This document shows, piece by piece, positions 35,257 through 46,467 of a stretch of 64,000 nucleotides of DNA. A program made the position numbers and the translations under genes. Under the pieces are notes generated by a model that ran no database searches, was not told where the DNA came from, and saw nothing but the letters and a program-made list of their open reading frames with translations. Where the stretch lies: assembly GCF_963676685.1 (NCBI RefSeq), contig NC_092346.1, positions 43,459,289-43,523,288 of the forward strand, read 5' to 3'. Each line of letters starts with the position of its first letter. Positions within the stretch are counted from its first letter, which is position 1. This DNA comes from Mytilus edulis. Its lineage: Eukaryota; Mollusca; Bivalvia; Mytilida; Mytilidae.

Positions 35257-35954
35257 GGTATCCAGATTTTGCATTGATAAGAAGAATGATTTAAAACTAG
35301 TAGTTTGATAGAATATTAATTCAAATATGGATGTATCGTTAGTGCCAGTAATTCTTATTATTACTTTGACTTTGATTGTTTCTGTTGCGCTAGTGCCGCT
35401 ATGTTTATCGGCACAACACAAATATTCAGTAACTTTTATCAGCATTATAGTTGTTGAATATATATTTGAACTGCTTCGTGTTTTATATTTTGTTAAACTT
35501 TACTGGAATAAAACAAATGTTTTCCTGTTCTATTTCCCTCTCAGAAGTATGCCTTCAGTTTCATTGACCTGTTCCGTACTACTCGGCACAATTATATTGT
35601 CGTCCGTTCCATTAAAAAAATTGTTAGTAAAAGTAGTCTGTTTCGTCTACGTCTATTTATCGCTAATATCAATTATTATATGGAACTATTTCTTGTCAAC
35701 ATGCTCGATTGTTGAACATCCTGAGCAAACCAAATACGTTAAATGTGATTCATACCTGAAAGATTTGAACCTCATGGATTACTATCAATGCCTCAACGAT
35801 GGAACAATTAGTAGAACCAGACCTAAAACATCTTTCTATTGCTTTGAGCATCAGGAACCTTTGACTAGCGGTTATTTTCTGGAATATTTGCTATTTTTTG
35901 TCCCGTCTTTTGTAGTACTATACCAGACAGTATACAAAACGTCATCATTTTCTG
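35257..35954 (+). CDS. Copy 3, first coding exon
   Basis: The acceptor TTTTACAG ends at 35256. A 70-nt leader precedes the ATG at 35327. The exon ends TTTTCTG before GTTAGT. Confidence 0.8.
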
Positions 35955-36892
35955 GTTAGTATTATTTTTAGTTTGTAAGATATTAAAGTGTGCAATGACA
36001 ATAATATATTTTTGCAATTTTCCAAAGTGGTCAAATAAAAAGAAATATAATTATATTGAGTATTTTCGACCTCGTAATGATTAAGTCATTATGAAAATTT
36101 TTTTCCGAGTGATATTCTGTGTACACATTTTGGCGATAATGATTTGATTACGTGCGATAAAATGTGTCCAGGTCGATTTTAAAATAAAAATAGTAATGGT
36201 TATGAATAAACTTTTTCGAATTTCATTTCTATTATTTATCACAATTAGCTATTTGTTGAAATCACATTGTAATCATGCATTAAATATCTGCTACTTGACG
36301 TTAGGCAAAGAACAATCAATTGAACTTTGTTTAATAGATATAAAAAATAATACATCGATGGAACCTTCAACAGTGTGTGCTAGCTCATCCTTGAGAAAAA
36401 TGTACAATTATTACATCATTAAAACATCATCAAGATACCACTGGCAGTAAGCTTATAATTATGTGACTGACAAAATTTATAAAAAATTTAAAGATTAGTA
36501 GAACAATGATAAAGTACTTAAACATATTCTCATTTTGTATGTTGTTTTCCATTTCAGAACTGAAGAATTCTCCATCAAAGGAAACATGTTCCATCTGCCA
36601 TTTCAACACTTCACTTTATAACCATACAATGTCGCGCGCCCTCTTTATAATGTGGTGCGTTAGACCGACTTTTTATTTATTTATTGTATCCGGATTTTAT
36701 CGTGCTTCATCTATTTATATTGACTCATTTATCATGATATCATCAGCGACATTTTTTATTCTGGTTTTGATTGACATTCTAAAGTTCTATCTTCTTCAAA
36801 AAATAGACTGTATCGTTGGTAATAAAAGTGAATATAACGGCGTCATTAAAAACTGTGGACAACAAAAAGAGAATTCCATAGATTTTGTGTAA
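35327..36892 (+). CDS. Unrecognised seven-helix membrane protein, copy 3
   Basis: Exons 35327-35954 and 36558-36892 join in phase to 320 residues. It has all seven helices, the helix-3 Cys (LTCSVLLGT) and four loop Cys (in STCSIV, VKCDS, YQCLN, FYCFE). It also has KETCSICHFN and WCVRPTF. The tail stops early (SIDFV) because small deletions remove the C-terminal Cys motif that copies 1 and 4 keep. The donor is GTTAGT rather than GTAAGT, as in copy 4. This copy and copy 4 share intron sequence, so they are the youngest pair. Confidence 0.85.
36558..36892 (+). CDS. Copy 3, last coding exon
   Basis: Starts after CCATTTCAG with LKNSPSKETCSICHFNTSLY. It ends at TAA 36890-36892. Confidence 0.84.
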
Positions 36893-37499
36893 ATTTAATG
36901 CTTAGAAAACATTATAAGCTTGATGGATCCTTAATATGATTGTGAGCAAAATGAATGTTTAGAAAAAAATAACTTTCGCATGTTTCTGATGTTATAAGCA
37001 AGAGCAAAACGCTTTCGTTGTCATAATTGCTGCATAATAAGCAATTTCGATTATTAAAAATTGTATTATTTGTAAAACCAATTAACAAAAAACATTTTAA
37101 CTGGCCTTTTGCATAGTATACATAACACATATACTACAAGTATATTGGGTACAATATCATTTTTTGTTGTTAAAATTTGACATATATTAAAATTGAACTA
37201 TCTTATTGAATATTAATTTGATTTATTTCTGGACTTCAGCTTAGTATGACAGGGAAACGATAATCTTTAATATGTATCACAATTCACTGAATAATTAAAT
37301 GGTCATGGCAGTTTTATATACCCTCGTTTGAAAACCTTTCACAAAACTAAATACTTGTATGCGGTATATATATTTCGAAGTGTCGTCTTAATTTCAACAC
37401 ATGCTATAATACTAATGTGGTCAAACTTGGTGTTTTGCCTAGACAAGAGATGCATTTTCAAAGTTCACAGTAGATAAATTCCTCGTAGATATCTATAAT

Positions 37500-38120
37500 A
37501 CTAAAATAACGGGGTTCAATGTGTCAGCCGTCATGGGGTAAAAACGACAAATCAAAGAATTCAACTTTATATATAGCTAATATAGGACAATGGTGTAGAT
37601 TAAAAATTACACTACTCCAGACCCTTTTGTTGTCCACATAATAAATATTGCCAATAATTAACAAGTTCCGGGTCGAATCCGATAACGATACCAATAGTAT
37701 ATTCACCTGTTACCTATTACCTTATCTGTAAGTTCCGCAACTGACGGGCGCACCACCATACGGTGTATTTAGGATTTTGCTATATACACGGATCATAACC
37801 ACACTACTAAATTCAATCATTGTCACATTGTTCCCTATTGTAGTATTTTAATCAGTATGACTTTCTAAGATGACAATACAAAAATACTAAAAATCTGGAC
37901 TTAAATTAAGGCGTATAGGTACAGTTTTCAATTTGTTAGCCGGCATGACGTCAAAGAATTCAACTTTATTTATAACTAATATAGGACAATGCTGTTGATT
38001 GAAAAATATTCCATTCAAGGTCCTTTTGTTTTCCAAAAAACATATTTTACCGATAATTGATTAGTTCCAGGTCGACGGGTCCAAACAGAAAGATTTTGAA
38101 AGCAGAAAAAACTGTTAATC
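37500..38120 (+). repeat. Two diverged direct copies of a ~200-bp repeat
   Basis: TCAAAGAATTCAACTTTAT and CTAATATAGGACAATG at 37550-37595 recur at 37953-37998. Both are followed by CCTTTTGTT, then AATTgA-AGTTCC-GGTCGA. Confidence 0.7.
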
Positions 38121-38224
38121 TTATAAACGGCATGACTTTATCAGATGACAATACCAATACTATAATAAGGCTTACGTATAGTTATATACTTTAAGTCAGT
38201 CACGGATCCGCGATATCACGGGTG

Positions 38225-38460
38225 TGTTCTACTGAGGATGAAAATTATACTTATACGCCAGACGGATGTCTCGTCTACAAAAGACTCAATATCAAAGAAG
38301 ACAAAAACGCTAAACAAAGTACAAAGTTAAAGAGCATTATAGATACAAAATTATGAAACGATGACTATACACTTGATATTCACGTCAACAACGAAGTGCT
38401 GAATACTGGGCTGGTGATACCCTCGGGGACGAAAGGTCCACCAGCACATATCATATTTGG
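38225..38460 (+). repeat. Dispersed repeat family B
   Basis: CGCCAGACGGATGTCTCGTC with AAAAGACTCA, then CTGGGCTGGTGATACCCTCG and GGACGAAAGGTCCACCAGCA, which are parts of family B. An open frame over 38396-38602 starts inside the repeat and is not a gene. Confidence 0.65.
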
Positions 38461-38469
38461 CCAACGGTT

Positions 38470-39370
38470 TATGTACTCCTTCGTCAATCTTTTTTTCTCG
38501 TTCAAATACCCTATGCTTATTGTTTATTGTCGCTCAAATGTGCTTAAATTCGATACTACAATGTCCTATACTTTGGCGCTCAAACGTCTCTTTTATTGCT
38601 AAATTTCGCTTAAAAGTCAACTACCGGTATCATATACCTTTGTATACTACAAGAAGTAAAAATCCGGTAATGTATACTTTTCTTTTCAAATAGTGCAAGA
38701 AGATCATTGACCTACTATATTTTAAAGCGAGCTCTATCATGAATTGTTTGGATCCCTTCTCGATCTTAATAAGGCTGTAAAGTACGAGTAATTTCAGAGA
38801 GCTAAAATATACCTTTTGGAAAAAATAAATTAAATCTAGCATTGAAAAAAATCAAACAGACATCAAAGGTTAACGTGACAATTAATGAATTATAGCTGTC
38901 AAAAATATGTAAACATGTATCACGGACATATAAAACAGCTGTCTTAACTAAAGTCTTGACAACAAAAACTGCCAAAATGGGTAATCACCATTTTTGAAGA
39001 ACATTAGATTCTCTACCTGCTTTAGTTGCATGGTTATTATCGTCGTTCAAATTTAATACTAGTTTACATAATTATATTAATTGTCTGAGAATTCAATAAC
39101 ATAAATCCCCGGGTAGATTTATCATAACATTCGGTACACAACTGAGAATAAATTGAAAATGCAAAAAAACTTCATAATAAGTCTTATTGTTTGGACTAAA
39201 GCGCAAGGCAACACTAGTGTTACTAGACATCCTTACTTTTCTTATTCTTCCAGTTTTAATTTGTATTCTCGTTTTCATGTTTGTGCTTTTCTCAACCAAG
39301 CTTCAAGTATTGGTCAAGCCATGACATTTTGATGTACGGACCTTTCTAATGTGTTTGTCAACAGCGTCAC
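38470..39370. other. No gene recognised
   Basis: Intergenic AT-rich DNA between copies 3 and 4. No supported coding sequence. Confidence 0.5.
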
Positions 39371-39374
39371 TATA

Positions 39375-39560
39375 TGTTCTACCTATTTGTGAAATAAACG
39401 TACTTTAAATCGAAGGATTTAGTTACCCTGAAAACATATAAAACCATTACCTGTTCATTCATTATGCAATCTGGTTTTTCAGTTTGATAACAGAGAAAAA
39501 TCCGGAGTGATCTCAGATGCTATATTTGGAAGGGCAAAGAACGTCTTGTCCTTTATTATC
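39375..39560 (+). repeat. Composite repeat with internal deletion
   Basis: GTACTTTAAATCGAAGGATTTAG, ATATAAAACCATTA and CAGTTTGATA match the left part at 17775-17895. They pass directly to ATCCGGAGTGATCTC of the family A part. Confidence 0.6.
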
Positions 39561-39879
39561 GAAAGATACCAAGAACCTGTTCATAATTATTCCGTATCAA
39601 CTTCACAAACAATATATACAATAGTCTTAAAGTATATATTAAAGGTTCTGACTTTGTTAATAATCTTCAATACGCGATATAATATTTTTTATATTTGTCT
39701 TTGTGAATATGACTTTTACTGTTTAGTCTATTTTTGGTAATATTCATTTGACGGGGCTCGTCCTGTCAATGTGTAATTGTGCTTTGTTAAATTTTTGCAT
39801 ACTTGTCTTTCATTTTTGCTAATGTGCTTTGTTTATATGTCTTTTTGTGTTTCTTTGTTTACATATTTGTTTGTTTTTA

Positions 39880-40120
39880 TAGGGATTAACAGGAACATCT
39901 GGAACACCGAAGTGCAACCAAAATAGACACCAACACACATTGAAACGAACTATTTGATAACAACTGCCATATTCCTGACTTGGTACATGACATTTTAAGA
40001 ATAAATGGTTGATTGAACCTATTGTAATAGCTAGTGAAACCACTCGCTTTATGACAATGTTAAAAAATATCGTTAAAAAACTGCGTGACAGAAAACAGCA
40101 TACAAGAACATCCATAACAG
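39880..40120 (+). repeat. Dispersed repeat family C
   Basis: AACAACTGCCATATTCCTGA, CTTGGTACATGACATTTTAA, then GGTTGATTGAACCT and AAACCACTCGC. Confidence 0.65.
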
Positions 40121-40374
40121 AGAAACGCACCAATAAATAATATAATAGGCGAAACTTGCTTACCACAGAACAACAACGACTATATTTCATCAACGGCAGC
40201 ACCAAAAGGATTTAAAAAACAGTGACGCGCTTACGTAACTAAAATCTAATCATGAACTTTAAACAAGTATTTTCACAATGTTGACTGCTGAACCTCTATT
40301 TTTGAAATTGTTACCTATATTGTCGGTTTCTTTTGTTTACACATTGCTGTCAATATAATTGAATGTTATGCGAC

Positions 40375-40710
40375 TGTCATGCAAGTGAGAGGTTTAGCGA
40401 GCTGTATGGTATAAAACCATGTTGAATACTGTGGAGTTTATTTATTTTCGTAGGTACCAAATTTCGTGGATTCGCAAATTTGTGGATACTAAAATTCGTT
40501 GTTTTGACAAATTCTGCATACATTCCTTTAGAATATCTGTATTTCGTTGATCGTTTTAGTTCGTGGTTCCCATGTTCCAACGAAATACACCATTGTCTGC
40601 ATAAGAAAATGTCCGTACCAAGTTAGGACTATGACAGTTGTTGTCCACTAGTTTGATGTGTTTGAGCTTTGTGATTTTGCCATTTGATTAGGGACTTTCC
40701 GTTTTGAATT
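40375..40710 (-). repeat. Dispersed repeat family C (inverse) with a 150-bp insert
   Basis: Family C reads AAGTGAGAGGTTTAGC to TTGAATACTG. It is interrupted at about 40439-40590 by TTTATTTTCGTAGGTACCAA ... CCAACGAAATACACC, and resumes with ATAAGAAAATGTCCGTACCA. Confidence 0.65.
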
Positions 40711-41148
40711 TAACTCATAATTCAGTTATTCTGTTATTTAACTTTCAACTTAAAATCGTTGGTAATGTCTTTACATTCTAGGTGATATTGCAGTAAGCAA
40801 AGTGTGTGCAATTCATTTTTTTTGTTGTTGTTTGATAAATCGCAAAACAAACCTGTAGCACAAATAGCAGCATATTAAAGAAACTGTAGTTTTGTCAAAT
40901 TAATCAGCCAATCAGCCAATTACTCCCATGAAGAATGATGTTACATTGTGTTTCATTGATACAATGTTTTATCTAAATTATTATACGACAACATGTTAAT
41001 TTAACAACACAATTCAGGTATCGTTATCTTTCTTATAAGCAGACGGCTATATGTTTTAAAGAAAGTAGTAATCTCCCATACACAAACGATAATTAGGTCG
41101 TCGACACTGTAGAGGAACAAATAAATCCTTTTACGATAATATGTAATA

Positions 41149-41385
41149 TGAGCAACACGACGGGTGCCATATGTGACGCAGGATCAGCTTACCCTTCCGG
41201 AGCACCTTAGATCACCCCTATATTTTGCTGGGGTTCGTGTTGCTTATTCTTTAGTTTTCTATGCTGTGTCATGTGTACTATTGTTTGTCTGTTTGCCTTT
41301 TTCATTTATAGCCATGGCGTTGTCAGTTTATTTCCGATTTATGAGTTTGACGGTCCATCTGGTATATTTCGTTCCTCTTTCAGAT
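41149..41385 (+). repeat. Dispersed repeat family A
   Basis: AGCAACACGACGGGTGCCAT, CAGCTTACCCTTCCGGAGCA and CATGGCGTTGTCAGTTTATT. The 94-codon frame over it is a repeat by-product. Confidence 0.85.
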
Positions 41386-41509
41386 TACAAACTACCCCGA
41401 GTAGAAAAGTGTTATGGTTTCCAGGACAAACTGGGCAATAACTTATAGGAGAATGGATGCATTTCGTCACTTTTAACTACTGTTGAGTATGACTGCATAT
41501 TGTCGTGAG

Positions 41510-42290
41510 CTTAACTCATCAAAATACCGGACGTACAATTTTTTTACACCAGACGCGCGTTTCATCTACAAAAACTCACTTTATAAAACAATAAATAACA
41601 AATTGAACCCAAGTTAACAAAAAGATTTTGCCAAATACAGCTGAGGTAATCTTTCATAGGATAGAAAATTTGTAGTATTTCGAACAATTCAAAGTTTCGA
41701 AAACAATTTATTCAGAGATATGACCATATCAAAGTAATTTATGTCAACACAGAATTCCTTAATACCGATCCGATGACACCTGCAAGAGGAGACCTCTACC
41801 TGCAGTGACATCGACCCAGTGGTTTGTAATAAACTCAGCAAGGATACCAGTCTTATTAGTTTGTACGCGCGTTCCGTCTACAAAAGACTCATCTATGATG
41901 CTTGAGTAAACAAAATAAAGTACGAGATTTAAGCCTTTATTCCTTTAGGTTTTGGCATATACAAGTAAGGTCGTCTATTTCTTGGGTAAAAAATCCTTAG
42001 TATTTCCTTTCGTTGACAGTCAATTTACTAATATGACCATATCAAAAATTATTAAAAGATTTCCTGAATAAGGGCTGGTGGAACTCTCGGGAGGAAATAT
42101 CCACTGTAGTTGCATCGACCATGTGGTTGTAAATAAACTCACCAAAGATACCAGGCTAAATAATTTGTACGCAGGACGCGCGTTTCGTCTACAGAAAGAC
42201 TCTTCGGTGAATGTCGGAAAAAATAGAAAGCCGAATTAAGTATGAAGTTGAAAAGCATTGAAGACCCAAAATTCCAGGGTTTTTTAATCA
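41510..42290 (+). repeat. Family B in tandem, period about 311 bp
   Basis: GACGCGCGTTTC-type cores lie at about 41552, 41863 and 42175. Each is preceded by GATACCAG and separated by the ATATGACCATATCAAA and CATCGACCA.GTGG segments. Confidence 0.75.
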
Positions 42291-42348
42291 GATATGTTAC
42301 ACCATTTTGTTAAAGTTTTGTTGAAAAAATTGGAAAATAATTCAATTT

Positions 42349-42489
42349 GCAACCATTTAAATCGAATGAGTTATGTACATAGAAATTCCCCTTGAAACGC
42401 TTCGGTAAATTGTAAGCAGGAAGTTAAGTTAAATCAGAATTTCCCTTTTGCATATAAAGGTGTGCATTGGATCTGTACGAAAGAAAAAG
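42349..42489 (+). promoter_or_regulatory. Conserved upstream block and non-coding first exon, copy 4
   Basis: CATTTAAATCGAATGAG, CAGGAAGTTAAGTTAAATC and AGAATTTCCC (one mismatch to the copy 2 palindrome). A TATAAA at 42453-42458 is found only in this copy. The donor GTAAGCTTC follows 42489. Confidence 0.55.
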
Positions 42490-42916
42490 GTAAGCTTCTG
42501 TGAGTATGTAAAATATATTATATAGCATAACATCTTATCAAGAGACTGTATTTTTTTTTTATATATTCTTCAAAAAGTGAAATCACAAAAATACTGAACT
42601 CCGAGGAAGTACTGTTAGCAGATTAATACTGTTAGTTTTTTTCTTGGGAAATATATATACCCATATATATATAACATAAGTAGACTATTCTCGTAAAATT
42701 CAACTTTGTATGAATTAATTCCTATCAATACATTTGTGAAACAAATATTGCTCGATTATAAAATAATCATGAGGAAAAAGCAAAAACACAAAAATACTCT
42801 AAGTTAACTTGAAAACTATATGATAAACAACATCTAATATTTCTTAATAAGTACACTAACACTTCCTGATTGGGATGCAATGTAAATGTTTTTTTATTTC
42901 CATTTATCTTTTACAG

Positions 42917-43638
42917 GATATATAGATTTTGAAGTGTGACGTAAAATGATATAAAACTAATAGTTTGATCTTATCTGTCATATTAATTCGAATATGGATG
43001 TATCGTTAGTGCCAGAACATTTTGTTATAATTTTGACTTTGATTGTTATTTTCTGCTGGTGCTGCTATGTTTTTCGGCACAACACAAATATTCAGTAACT
43101 TTTATCAGCATTATAGTTGTTGAATATATATTTGAAGTGTTTCGTGTTTTATATTTTATTAAACTATACTGGAATAGAACAACTGAGCTCTTGTTTGATC
43201 TTCCTATCAGAAGTATGCCAGCAGTTTCGATGATTTGTTCCGTACTACTTGGCACAATTGTATTAACATCAGTTCCATCTAAAAAGTCGTTAGTAAAAGT
43301 CGTCTGCTTGATCTACGTCTTTTTAGCGCTTATACTAATTATTATATGGAACAATTTCTTGTCAACATGCTTGATTGTTGAACATCCTGAGCAAACCAAA
43401 CACATTTTCTGTGATTCATTCCTGAAAGATTCGAACTTGATGGATTACTACCAATGCATCAACGATGAGTCAATAAGTAAGCTACAGGTCTTTAACAAAC
43501 CCAGGCCTAATACGTCTTTTTATTGCTTTGAGAATCGGGCACTTTGGACCAGCAGTTACTATCTGGAGTATTTGTTATTATGCGTCCCGTCTTTTGCAGT
43601 ACTGTACAACATAGTATACAAAACGGCATCATTTTCTG
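42917..43638 (+). CDS. Copy 4, first coding exon (contains the frameshift)
   Basis: The acceptor TTTTACAG ends at 42916 and the leader is 77 nt. The open family frame runs 43059-43638, ending in phase 1 at GTTAGT. Confidence 0.65.
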
Positions 43639-44149
43639 GTTAGTATAATTTTGAGTTTGTAAGAAATTAAAATGTGCATGACAATAACATTTGCCTTACC
43701 AATCATCGTTGAGAAAAGTAGCGACACAATATGTACATTTTATAACCTTTCAATAAAATGCAAAACAAGACAAAAAGTAGCACTTTTCGCAATTTTCAAA
43801 TGTGCTCGGATAAAAAAAAAAGAAAACATATATATTTTATAAATTGTACTGAGCATTTTCAGCGCCGTAATGACTAAGTAACAAGAAAACTGTTCACAAG
43901 TGATATTTTGTGTACATGTTTCGGCTATCTTCAAAATAAATGTAGTAGTTTTGAAATACTTTTTTTAATTTCATCTATTCTATTATTTGTCACCACCAGC
44001 TTTATATAAAAATCACGTTATGAAATGGCATCAAATATTAGCTAATGAACGTAAAACAAACAATCAATTGAACTATTCTAAATAGAAAGAAATTAAAACC
44101 TGAATGAAGTATAATTTTTAAAAAAATAATTTTTCGAAAACCTAGCCGT

Positions 44150-44312
44150 ATTTGGCACAACTTTTTTTGGAATTTTGGATCCTCTATGCTCTACAACTTT
44201 GTACTTGTTTGGTTTTATAAATATTTTGACATGAGCGTCACTGATGAGTCTTATGTAGACGAAACGCGCGTCTGGCGTACTAAATTATAATCCTGGTATC
44301 TATGATAACTAT
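44150..44312 (+). repeat. Dispersed repeat family B (inside copy 4 intron)
   Basis: GTATTTGGCACAACTTTTTT, GAGCGTCACTGATGAGTCTT, GACGAAACGCGCGTCTGGCG and CCTGGTATCTATGATAACTA. It is absent from the corresponding intron of copy 3, so it was inserted after that duplication. Confidence 0.8.
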
Positions 44313-44425
44313 TCCAATGCTTATAATTATGTGAATTCTAAAATTTATAAATATTAGTAAAATTTTATAGAATAATCATCAAGTATGTAAACATACCCTC
44401 ATTTATATCGTGTTTTCCATTTCAG

Positions 44426-44778
44426 AACTGAAGAATTCTTCATCAAAGGAAACATGTTCCATCTGCTGTTTCAACATATCTCTTTACAACCATACAATGC
44501 CTCGCGCCCTCTTTATAATTTGGTGCGTTAGACCGACTTTGTTTTTATTCATTGCATCCGGATTTTATCGTGCTACGTCGATTTATATTGACTCATTTAT
44601 CATGATATCATCAGCGACATTTTTTATCCTGGTTTTGTTTGACATTCTTAATTTCTATTTTTTTCAAAAAATGTACTGCATTGTTTGCAATAAAAGTGAC
44701 TATAACGGCGTCATAACAAACTGTGGACAACAAAAAGAGAGTTGCATAGATTGTGAGCAAATTGAATGCTTAGAATAA
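44426..44778 (+). CDS. Copy 4, last coding exon
   Basis: Starts after CCATTTCAG with LKNSSSKETCSICCFNISLY. It ends CIDCEQIECLE at TAA 44776-44778. Confidence 0.78.
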
Positions 44779-44829
44779 TGAACGAGCTTCATGAATGCTT
44801 ACAATTGTGAAGCGCAAAATGAATGCTTA

Positions 44830-45770
44830 AAAAAAATATATAACTCTTGCATGTTTTATTTCTTATAAGCAAGAAAGTATTGCTGTCGTTTGGCATGGTT
44901 GGTGCAAAAATCTTAATATTTTGTCACAATTTTGAGTATTATAGAAATATATGTTTAAGTTTTGTATTCCTGTATCCATCAAAAATGTGGATATTTTCAT
45001 ACCAAATTATATTGTTTTCTTATTGACCCAGTATAAATTGAATGAGTAATGTCAGAAAATGAATTTTATGAAGTTTTCTTTTCAATGGATATATTTAATC
45101 ATTTTTTATTAGTAGTAATTAGATCCTATTATGTTAGAAAAGGAATCTAAACAATTCAGGATAGAGCTTCTTTATACAATCATCATATTGTATCATTTCA
45201 AAAACAAATTAATCAAAAAAACATCATTAATAACAAAAAAATTGGTTACTTCCTTGACAAACTAAAAATTCATTTTCAATTTAAATAAAAAAGTTTAAAA
45301 ACGAATTTTGTCACCATAACATTTGATAAATTATGTTTACATATAATGGTAGCCTTATGAAAAATTAATTGAATTTTGTGATCGAATTGACTAGTTTAAG
45401 CAACATTGTATCTTGAACTGAGGTAAGTGAATCATAACGTTGAAAATGGTATAATATCAATCTTTTGTTATTCATATTTGACATGTATAAAATTTTAACT
45501 GTTTATTTATTACTAATCTGTTTTATTTCTGGACGTCCGTATAGTGTGACATATTTTAGATAGTATTCAATTTGTATAATGAAATATACATGGCCGTTGT
45601 ATATACCTCTTTTGATAACAATTTATAAAATTGATACACGAATGCATATTTTTAAACGCGTCACGTAATTTCCACATAAACACATGGTATAATGAGTAAA
45701 TTATTGTAGTAAAACTGGGTGTTTTTTTAACCTAAACAATAGAGAAATTTCGAAATTTACAGACGATAAA
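44830..45770. other. No gene recognised
   Basis: AT-rich DNA downstream of copy 4. No supported feature. Confidence 0.5.
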
Positions 45771-45774
45771 TGAA

Positions 45775-46462
45775 TCATAGATACCAGGAATAAAATCGTG
45801 TACGCCAGACGCGCGTTTCGTCTACAAAAGACGCATGAGTGCCGCTCGAATCAAAGAAGTTAAAAAAAAAAGCCAAATAAAGTACAAAGATGAAGAGCAT
45901 TGTGAACCCAAAATTCAGAAAGATTTTGTAAAAAGTAAAATCACAAAAATACTGAACTTAGAGGAAAATCAATTCGAAAAGTCCATTATCACATGGCAAA
46001 ATCAAATAACAAAACGCATCAAAAACGAATGGACAAGAACTGTCATATTCCTGACTTGGTACAGGCATTTTCAAATGTAGAAAATGGTGGATTAAACCTG
46101 GTTTTATAGCGCTAACCCTCCCACTTTAATGACAGTCTCATCAAATTCCGTTATATTTACATTGATGCGTTAACTAAACAGACACAATAAATAAAATAGT
46201 CAAAATATGGGTACATCAGTCATCATCGTATAACAATTTTAAAAGGAACAATTTAACAGAACACAAAAACATCTACTATCTACAAACACATTCATTGATT
46301 TACAGGTTTAAAATACAGGTTAGGTAATCTTTTCCTGCAATAAAAATCCTTAGTTTTTCTGAATATTCCAAATTTATTAACAGTTAATCTACAATTACGA
46401 CCATAGCAATAATACTACATGTCAGCACTGAAATTCTGACTACTGGGCTGGTGATACACTAA
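45775..46462 (+). repeat. Mixed family B and family C copies
   Basis: ATACCAGGAATAAAATC and CCAGACGCGCGTTTCGTCTA (family B), then AAAATCACAAAAATACTGAA to ATGGTGGATTAAACCTGGTT (family C, to about 46200). From 46315, family B text again: AATCCTTAGTTTTTC and CTACTGGGCTGGTGATAC. Confidence 0.75.
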
Positions 46463-46467
46463 ATTTA

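Larger units (their letters stand above)
42994..44778 (+). pseudogene. Seven-helix membrane protein, copy 4, frameshifted in helix 1
   Basis: The conserved start ATG at 42994 opens MDVSLVPEHFVIILTLIVI. One base is then missing near 43051 compared with the other copies (five bases, TTCTG, where copy 2 has six, GTCGCG). The frame therefore leaves the family sequence and hits a stop. From about 43053 the family frame is intact to the donor at 43638 and through 44426-44778. Translation could restart at ATG 43059 and give 310 residues lacking most of helix 1. The rest is excellent: loop Cys, KETCSICCFN, WCVRPTL and tail CEQIECLE. It is either a recent pseudogene, an N-truncated protein, or a sequencing error at a T-rich site. 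Confidence 0.6.

Noticed and set aside
36196-36450. 84-codon frame with a hydrophobic start, in the intron of copy 3
   Set aside because: The homologous intron of copy 4 (about 43940-44090) aligns but has stops and gaps, so the frame is not conserved.
41164-41448. 94-codon frame that looks membrane-like
   Set aside because: It is a translation of dispersed family A, which also produces frames at 26187-26390.
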